Shown here: positions 13,045 to 17,463 of the stretch, piece by piece
Numbering within the stretch: position 1 is the stretch's first letter
How the letters are laid out: every line of letters starts with the position of its first letter
Assembly: GCA_946887385.1 (NCBI GenBank)
Contig: CAMPKU010000070.1
Span: 1-17,463 of the forward strand
DNA from: an uncultured Gammaproteobacteria bacterium
Lineage (GTDB): Bacteria; Pseudomonadota; Gammaproteobacteria; Rariloculales; Rariloculaceae
Length of the DNA stretch: 17,463 bases
Direction: 5' to 3'
Translations under genes and position numbers: made by a program
The notes under the pieces: generated by a model
What the model was told of the DNA's origin: nothing
Databases searched by the model: none
The model's input: the letters and a program-made list of their open reading frames with translations, nothing else

Positions 13045-15801
13045 ATGCATGACTGGCAGAGCGAAGTGCGTGCGCGGCTCAAGCCGTTACGCTTGAAGCC
13101 GGAGCGCGAGGCCGACATCGTCGACGAGATCTCGCAACACCTCGCGGAACGGTACCGCGAAGCGACGCAAGCCGGTGCATCGCCGGAGGAGGCGACGCGC
13201 GTGGCGCTTGCGCAGTTCCGCGCCGGCGACGTGCTCGCGCAGCGCATCGCCGCGCTCCGGCAGGCGCACGCGCCGGCGCCAGTCACGGCGGGCGCCTCGA
13301 CGGGTCGCCTGTTCGCGGATCTCAAGCAAGACCTGCGCTACGCCCTGCGCACGTTCGCCAAGCAGCGAGTCTTCGCCGCGACAGCCGTCTTGACGCTTGC
13401 GCTCGGCATTGGCGCGACGACGGCGATCTTCAGCGTCGTCAACGCAGTCGTCATCAAACCTCTTCCGTATCCAGATGCGGATGCCGTCGTGAGGGTGGCG
13501 CACTCAGCCGCAATCGGAGGCGTGCGCGGCGACGGCAGCAACTTCGCGTTTTTCTCCCCGCAGGTGTTGGAGGTATACGAGACGAACGGCCAGGCGTTCG
13601 AGGAATTGGGAATGTATAGGTCCGGTCATGCCACGATCACCGGCCTTGCGGATCCAGAGCGGGTCAACACGTTGGTGGTGACGGCAAGCACCTTGCGAGC
13701 GTTGAACGTTCAACCGGCGCTCGGCCGATGGTTTTCGCGCGAAGACGATAAGCCCGGCGCGGCCGAAACCGCAATCTTGAGCGACGGCTACTGGCAAGGC
13801 CGCTTCGGCGGCGACAGAAGTGTGATCGGGCGCACGATCACCATCGACGGGAGGGCTCGCGAGGTGATCGGTGTGATGCCCGCTCGCTTCACGCTCCGCG
13901 AGCGGCCCATGGATGTGATTTTGCCCATGCGCATGAATGCAGTCCAGGCAGGCGCGGAGGGTTTCTGCTGCGATGCGGTCGCGAGGCTGAAGCCGGGCGT
14001 CACAGTGGCCGACGCGAATGCCGATGTCGACCGCATGCTGCCCATCTATCTGGAAACATACTTGCGTCGTATCCCGGGGGCTCGAGCGGACGACCTGCAG
14101 CTCAGGGCGGCCGTGCGCCCCCTCAAAGAAGACGTAGTCGGCAACGTAGGCCAGGTCCTATGGGTCCTGCTCGGCAGCATCAGCATTCTTCTGCTGATCG
14201 CCTGTGCCAATGTCGCCAATCTGGTGCTCATACGGGCGGAAACACGCGCAACCGAGCTTGCGCTTCGCACGGCACTCGGGGCCCGAGCGGGACGTCTGGC
14301 GCGCGGGCTGATGGTGGAGAGTTTGACGCTGAGTCTGATCGGCGGGCTGATCGGCGTCGGGCTGGCCTACGGGGGCTTAAGGGCCTTGTTGACCTTCCCC
14401 CCGGCGAACCTGCCGCGACTGAACGAGATCGCGATCGATCTGCCGGTGCTCGGCTTTGCCTTAGGTCTATCGGTCCTTTCGGGGTTGCTGTTCGGGCTCG
14501 TGCCGATCCTGCGACTCGTAGGGTGGCGGTGGTCGAATTTCGCGGGGCTCCTTCACGGCGGCGGGCGCTGGGCGAGTGCCGGCAAGCACCAGTATCGCTC
14601 TCAGAGCGTCTTGGTGGTGGTGCAGGTCGCGCTGGCCCTGGTCATGTTGGTCAGCTCCGGCTTGATGATTCGCAGTTTTCAAAGCCTGCGTAGCGTGGAC
14701 CCGGGGTTCGCCGATCCCGCAACCCTCCAAACGGTGCGGCTCTCGATGCCGGGACCGATGGCGGCGGAGACAAGGGTGCGCACCCAAGAACAAATCCTCG
14801 GGCGGTTGGCGGCGATCCCCGGTGTCACGTCGGCCGCCTATACGACTTTGCTGCCGATGGAAGGCCAAGGTGCGGACACGTTCGTTGTCGCCGCGGAGGG
14901 CGAGACCTACGAGGGGCAGTTCCCACCTAACCGAAGGATGATGGCGATTTCGCCCGGACTGCTTCGCACTCTGGGTACGCCGTTACTCGCCGGGCGCGAC
15001 GTCGATTGGGCGGAGCTCCACGAGCAGCGGAACGTGGCCTTGGTATCCGAAGGTTTCGCGCGCGAAGCCTGGAATACCATCGAGGGCGCCGTCGGAAAAC
15101 GCATCGATGTAGGCGGGGACGGATCCTGGCTCGAGGTGATCGGAGTCGTCGCCGACGTATACGCCTACGGAGTCGATCAGCCCGCGCCAACGACCGTCTA
15201 TTGGCCCGCGCGCACGCAGCTGCTTATGGCTCCGGAGATGACCTTCGTTCCGATTTCGGTAGTCTTCACGCTCCGCAGTGACAGAACGGGCACGGAGAGC
15301 ATGCTCGCCGACATACGACGGGCCGTGGCGGATGTGGCCCCAGATCTCGTGATCACCCAAGTCGGCACGCTGGCGCAGGTCTATCGCGACCATCCCTCCA
15401 TGGCGCGACGCTCGTTTTCGCTGGCGCTGCTCGGAGTCGCCGGTGCGATGGCGCTTTTGCTCAGCGTCGTCGGTATCTATGGCGTGCTCGCCTATGCCGT
15501 CGTGCAGCGCCAGCGCGAGGTGGGAATCCGACTCGCTCTGGGCGCCGCGCCGCGTACGGTGAAGAGCATGTTCGTTTATCGCGGGATGCTTCTATCGGGC
15601 ATCGGAATCGTGATTGGGGCCATGGCCGCATCCGGATTGACGCGATTGATGTCATCGCTGCTGTTTGGCGTTACGCCTCTCGACGTCGCCACTTTCGTGG
15701 TCGCGGCGGCGTTCTTGGCGGTGGCGGCGCTCTTCGCGTGCTATATCCCCGCCCGCCGCGCCGCAACGATCGATCCGATGGAAACGCTGAGGGCGGAGTA
15801 G
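13045..15801 (+). CDS. ADOP-family FtsX-domain permease, second of a tandem pair
   Basis: This 918-residue paralogue of the preceding gene lies 13 nt after it, with GGGAG as ribosome-binding site. The frame is open far upstream into the first permease, but MHDWQSEVRARLKPLRL starts both proteins and fixes the start at 13045. The cytoplasmic prefix differs at about seven of the first 100 positions by eye and the C-terminal helices are also close. The first periplasmic domain has diverged more (roughly three quarters identical by eye) and carries small insertions. The vicinal Cys pair is kept at 308-309. The two products may form a heteromeric permease or serve two ligands; this is inference. 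Confidence 0.92.
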   Translation: MHDWQSEVRARLKPLRLKPEREADIVDEISQHLAERYREATQAGASPEEATRVALAQFRAGDVLAQRIAALRQAHAPAPVTAGASTGRLFADLKQDLRYALRTFAKQRVFAATAVLTLALGIGATTAIFSVVNAVVIKPLPYPDADAVVRVAHSAAIGGVRGDGSNFAFFSPQVLEVYETNGQAFEELGMYRSGHATITGLADPERVNTLVVTASTLRALNVQPALGRWFSREDDKPGAAETAILSDGYWQGRFGGDRSVIGRTITIDGRAREVIGVMPARFTLRERPMDVILPMRMNAVQAGAEGFCCDAVARLKPGVTVADANADVDRMLPIYLETYLRRIPGARADDLQLRAAVRPLKEDVVGNVGQVLWVLLGSISILLLIACANVANLVLIRAETRATELALRTALGARAGRLARGLMVESLTLSLIGGLIGVGLAYGGLRALLTFPPANLPRLNEIAIDLPVLGFALGLSVLSGLLFGLVPILRLVGWRWSNFAGLLHGGGRWASAGKHQYRSQSVLVVVQVALALVMLVSSGLMIRSFQSLRSVDPGFADPATLQTVRLSMPGPMAAETRVRTQEQILGRLAAIPGVTSAAYTTLLPMEGQGADTFVVAAEGETYEGQFPPNRRMMAISPGLLRTLGTPLLAGRDVDWAELHEQRNVALVSEGFAREAWNTIEGAVGKRIDVGGDGSWLEVIGVVADVYAYGVDQPAPTTVYWPARTQLLMAPEMTFVPISVVFTLRSDRTGTESMLADIRRAVADVAPDLVITQVGTLAQVYRDHPSMARRSFSLALLGVAGAMALLLSVVGIYGVLAYAVVQRQREVGIRLALGAAPRTVKSMFVYRGMLLSGIGIVIGAMAASGLTRLMSSLLFGVTPLDVATFVVAAAFLAVAALFACYIPARRAATIDPMETLRAE
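14411..14462 (+). repeat. 52-bp sequence identical between the two tandem permease genes (copy 2)
   Basis: This is the second copy of the sequence at 11647-11698, in the same reading frame and at the same place in the protein. Bases on either side differ, so the exact identity is bounded. Confidence 0.9.
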
Positions 15802-15865
15802 GAACGTCGCTGTCTGTTGCGAGGGCCCGCCTCGTGCGCGGCCTCACGGGCACAAGGCAGCCGGA

Positions 15866-16264
15866 TCAAGCCTGCTCGATGTCGGTCTTCGAGAAGTCGG
15901 CGCCGGTGAACAGAAGCGGTTGGTCGTAGTGCCGCGCACAGGCGTAAGCGAAGCAGTCGCCCATGTTCAGTTGCGCGGCGTGACGCCGTCCTTTGCCGAA
16001 GCGGGCGAACGCGTCGATCGCTAGCGGTCCTACCTCGGGTGGTAGAGCGACGACCTCGATCCCCATGAGCTCCAGGAACTTGGCGACGTCTTCTCGCGCC
16101 TGCACAACCGGTAACGCAAGCACACGAGCAACGCCGGCTGTGGCCTCGAATAGGGCGATCGCCGACGTGAGCCGCGCTTTCGACGTTTCGAGGCGGGTCG
16201 CAAGCTTCCTGGCGTCGTTCTCGTCGGTCATCATCGCCACGATGGCCGACGCATCGACGAACAC
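15866..16264 (-). CDS. vapC: VapC-type PIN-domain ribonuclease toxin
   Basis: This 132-residue protein has the PIN-domain order: FVDASAIVA with Asp4, Glu40 in ALFEATA, Asp102 in NMGDCFAYA, and Asp123 in FTGADFSKTDI. These four acidic residues form the Mg2+ site of VapC toxins, which usually cleave tRNA or rRNA to stop translation. All four are present, so it should be active. It starts with GTG, sharing one base with the TAG stop of the antitoxin gene (TAGTG), the typical coupling of such pairs. It is convergent with the second ADOP permease, 64 nt away. The target RNA cannot be told. Confidence 0.93.
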   Translation of the reverse strand: MFVDASAIVAMMTDENDARKLATRLETSKARLTSAIALFEATAGVARVLALPVVQAREDVAKFLELMGIEVVALPPEVGPLAIDAFARFGKGRRHAAQLNMGDCFAYACARHYDQPLLFTGADFSKTDIEQA

Positions 16265-16509
16265 TATTCGTTGCCGCTCAGTTCATCGAAGAATCGCTTG
16301 TCGGCTTTCCGGCCGCGCTTTGGCTGCCCGCGCGTGCGAAGCTCTCGAGAGAACTGCACGGCGAGATCGACGACGCTCGGTTTCCCGCGGTGCCGTTCGA
16401 GCTCGTGTTTGAGCGCTTCTCGCACCGCCTCGGTTTTGTTCAGCTTTCTTGCCGCGGCAAGCTCGCCGGCCAGCGCGTCCACCTCGGAGTCTTTGATGTA
16501 GAGGGGCAT
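16264..16509 (-). CDS. vapB: VapB-type antitoxin (Rv0623-like)
   Basis: This 81-residue protein has an N-terminal DNA-binding half (MPLYIKDSEVDALAGELAA, then LNKTEAVREALKHELERHR), as in the PSK/Rv0623-like antitoxin family (PF07704). A basic linker and a C-terminal tail, KRFFDELSGNE, should occupy the toxin active site. VapB neutralises VapC and, with it, represses the operon. An AAGGA ribosome-binding site lies about 9-10 nt before the ATG. The gene overlaps vapC by one base. Two copies of a palindrome stand just upstream and are the likely operator. Confidence 0.9.
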   Translation of the reverse strand: MPLYIKDSEVDALAGELAAARKLNKTEAVREALKHELERHRGKPSVVDLAVQFSRELRTRGQPKRGRKADKRFFDELSGNE

Positions 16510-16512
16510 GAC

Positions 16513-16543
16513 GGGATATCCTTAAACGATAGGGGGATATCCT
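16513..16543 (-). promoter_or_regulatory. Probable VapBC operator: two GGATATCC palindromes
   Basis: The 10-mer GGGATATCCT occurs at 16513-16522 and again at 16534-16543, each holding the perfect 8-bp palindrome GGATATCC. The copies are 21 bp apart centre to centre, two turns of the helix, so two dimers would bind one face. The inner copy ends four bases before the vapB ATG and overlaps its ribosome-binding site, as expected for autoregulation by VapBC. Confidence 0.7.
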
Positions 16544-16626
16544 AACACGCTCGCTCGCGGTGCTCGTGAACGGGATCCTGGAGTTTTGGGCGGTTTCGTC
16601 GCTTGTTTCGGGCTTTGGGCGGCCGG

Positions 16627-17442
16627 CTATTTGCGCCTAACCTCGATCTCGAGCAGCTCGATCGACGAGGCGCCGAGATTTTCTATCGTGTGCCCAACAC
16701 CGGCATCGTAGAACGCCCACTGCCCGGGCCGGTTGAACTCGAAGTCCATCGGCCCGTTCGCCATCGCTTTGCCGTCGATGGCCTGAAAAATCACGACGGG
16801 CGTCGTGTGCTCGTGCATGTCGGTGGTTTCTCCGGGGCCGAGCGTGACGCGGTAGGCGCGGAACCATGGGTTCGTGAGCTCCGGCTCTGCGTCGAAGCCA
16901 GCGTCTGCGATGGACGTCGTATCGTTGCCGGCCGTCTCGTTGACGACGACCATCGCCGAGAAGAGGCCGTCGCCCACGTTCTCGATCCGGTGCGTCACCG
17001 GCTGCTCGACGTAGCTCGTCGTGCTCGTCGCACGCGGCGTCCGCCGCGCGGGTGGAGGCTGCGCCGCGGGAGGCGCGCTGCCAGCTTGCGCAGTCGGCGC
17101 TCGCGCGCCGCCGCCGCCCGACCAGTCCGCGCCGAGATTCTGGGTGCGCACGCGTGAGGTTCCGAGCGTCATGTACAGCACGGGCCACTCGTGCGAATGG
17201 AACCAGGAGAGATCACCCGGCGGCACTTGCAGATCGAGGATCCGCGTGGTGCCGTACTGAAACACCTGACGGTGATGCGGCTCTTTGTGCACGGGCACGA
17301 CCGGCGACTCGAGGTCGGCGCGGCTGACCGGTCCTGAGCCGGATTGCGCCAGCGCGCTGGTCGATGCGATGAGCAGAACAAAGGCCCCGCGTGCGATTGC
17401 GTTGCGCCGTCGATCCGATCCGAAAGCATGGCTTTCAAACAT
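16627..17442 (-). CDS. Secreted bicupin protein
   Basis: This 271-residue protein has two cupin domains. The first has PGDLSWFHSHEWPVLYM (His82, His84). The second has PGETTDMHEHTTPVV (His210, His212) and GVGHTIENLG (His251), the expected metal-binding set of a beta-barrel cupin. The domains are joined by a Gly/Pro/Ala-rich linker (about 108-143). A basic N-terminus and hydrophobic stretch (about 18-33, ending ALAQ) form a signal peptide, so it is probably periplasmic. Cupins include dioxygenases, isomerases and binding proteins, and none can be chosen here. I prefer the ATG at 17442, six bases inside an alternative GTG, because a G-rich run stands at a suitable distance upstream. The gene is close to the window edge, so its promoter is not visible. 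Confidence 0.82.
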   Translation of the reverse strand: MFESHAFGSDRRRNAIARGAFVLLIASTSALAQSGSGPVSRADLESPVVPVHKEPHHRQVFQYGTTRILDLQVPPGDLSWFHSHEWPVLYMTLGTSRVRTQNLGADWSGGGGARAPTAQAGSAPPAAQPPPARRTPRATSTTSYVEQPVTHRIENVGDGLFSAMVVVNETAGNDTTSIADAGFDAEPELTNPWFRAYRVTLGPGETTDMHEHTTPVVIFQAIDGKAMANGPMDFEFNRPGQWAFYDAGVGHTIENLGASSIELLEIEVRRK

Positions 17443-17463
17443 ACACACCCCCCGACGCCCAAC

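Noticed and set aside
6333..15801. The permease-rich region as a mobile island.
   Set aside because: No integrase, transposase, tRNA, terminal repeats or visible composition shift mark its edges.
15802..15865. CGAGG/CCTCG and GCCCG/CGGGC stems between the second permease and vapC as a terminator.
   Set aside because: Short arms in GC-rich sequence with no U-run and competing pairings; not supportable.
16585..16622. TTTGGGCGG repeated twice between vapB and the cupin gene.
   Set aside because: Only nine bases, no symmetry and no relation to a promoter; likely chance.

Overview
The window is GC-rich, tightly packed chromosomal DNA from what looks like a Gram-negative soil- or sediment-type bacterium. 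Several products carry Sec-type signal peptides. Three are large FtsX/MacB-like permeases of the ADOP type ('Acidobacterial duplicated orphan permease'), a family abundant in Acidobacteria and Gemmatimonadota and also found in some Gammaproteobacteria. A DUF6152 protein also fits a proteobacterial host. I cannot fix the phylum from the sequence. I see no rRNA, tRNA, CRISPR array, transposase or integrase.

Layout. (1) 27-881, plus strand: a secreted esterase of the esterase D/feruloyl-esterase type. (2) 917-5137, minus strand, in transcription order: a glutathione S-transferase, an Ala/Gly-rich secreted protein with three 17-residue repeats, a secreted DUF6152 protein and a membrane-anchored phospholipase D/cardiolipin-synthase-like enzyme. 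(3) 5337-6318, plus strand: a secreted NTF2-like protein, then a VOC-family protein preceded by a consensus-quality sigma-54 promoter. (4) 6333-9331, minus strand: a DUF4112 membrane protein followed by a first ADOP-type permease. (5) 9447-9845, plus strand: two small genes, one for a 64-residue extremely acidic protein with a (GAA)8 run and one for a 54-residue charge-polarised protein. (6) 9947-15801, plus strand: a PadR regulator and two tandem, strongly similar ADOP permeases, apparently one operon. (7) 15866-16509, minus strand: a VapBC toxin-antitoxin pair with a repeated palindromic operator. (8) 16627-17442, minus strand: a secreted bicupin protein.

How the parts work together. The best-supported regulatory unit is padR-ADOP-ADOP. 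It has a sigma-70-like promoter whose predicted start site falls on the A of the padR ATG, so the mRNA should be leaderless. An 8-bp inverted repeat covers the -10 box and the start codon, which suggests autorepression. padR overlaps the first permease by 8 nt, and the second permease follows 13 nt later. No ATP-binding subunit lies in the window, as expected for orphan permeases. The other genes look like separate envelope, detoxification and stability functions rather than one pathway.

No gap over 300 bases is empty if the 54-residue gene is accepted. The main intergenic stretches (5138-5336, 5814-5958, 8712-8818, 9332-9446, 9846-9946, 16510-16626) are described in the entries where something was seen. 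In 8712-8818 I see only the ribosome-binding site of the downstream permease.
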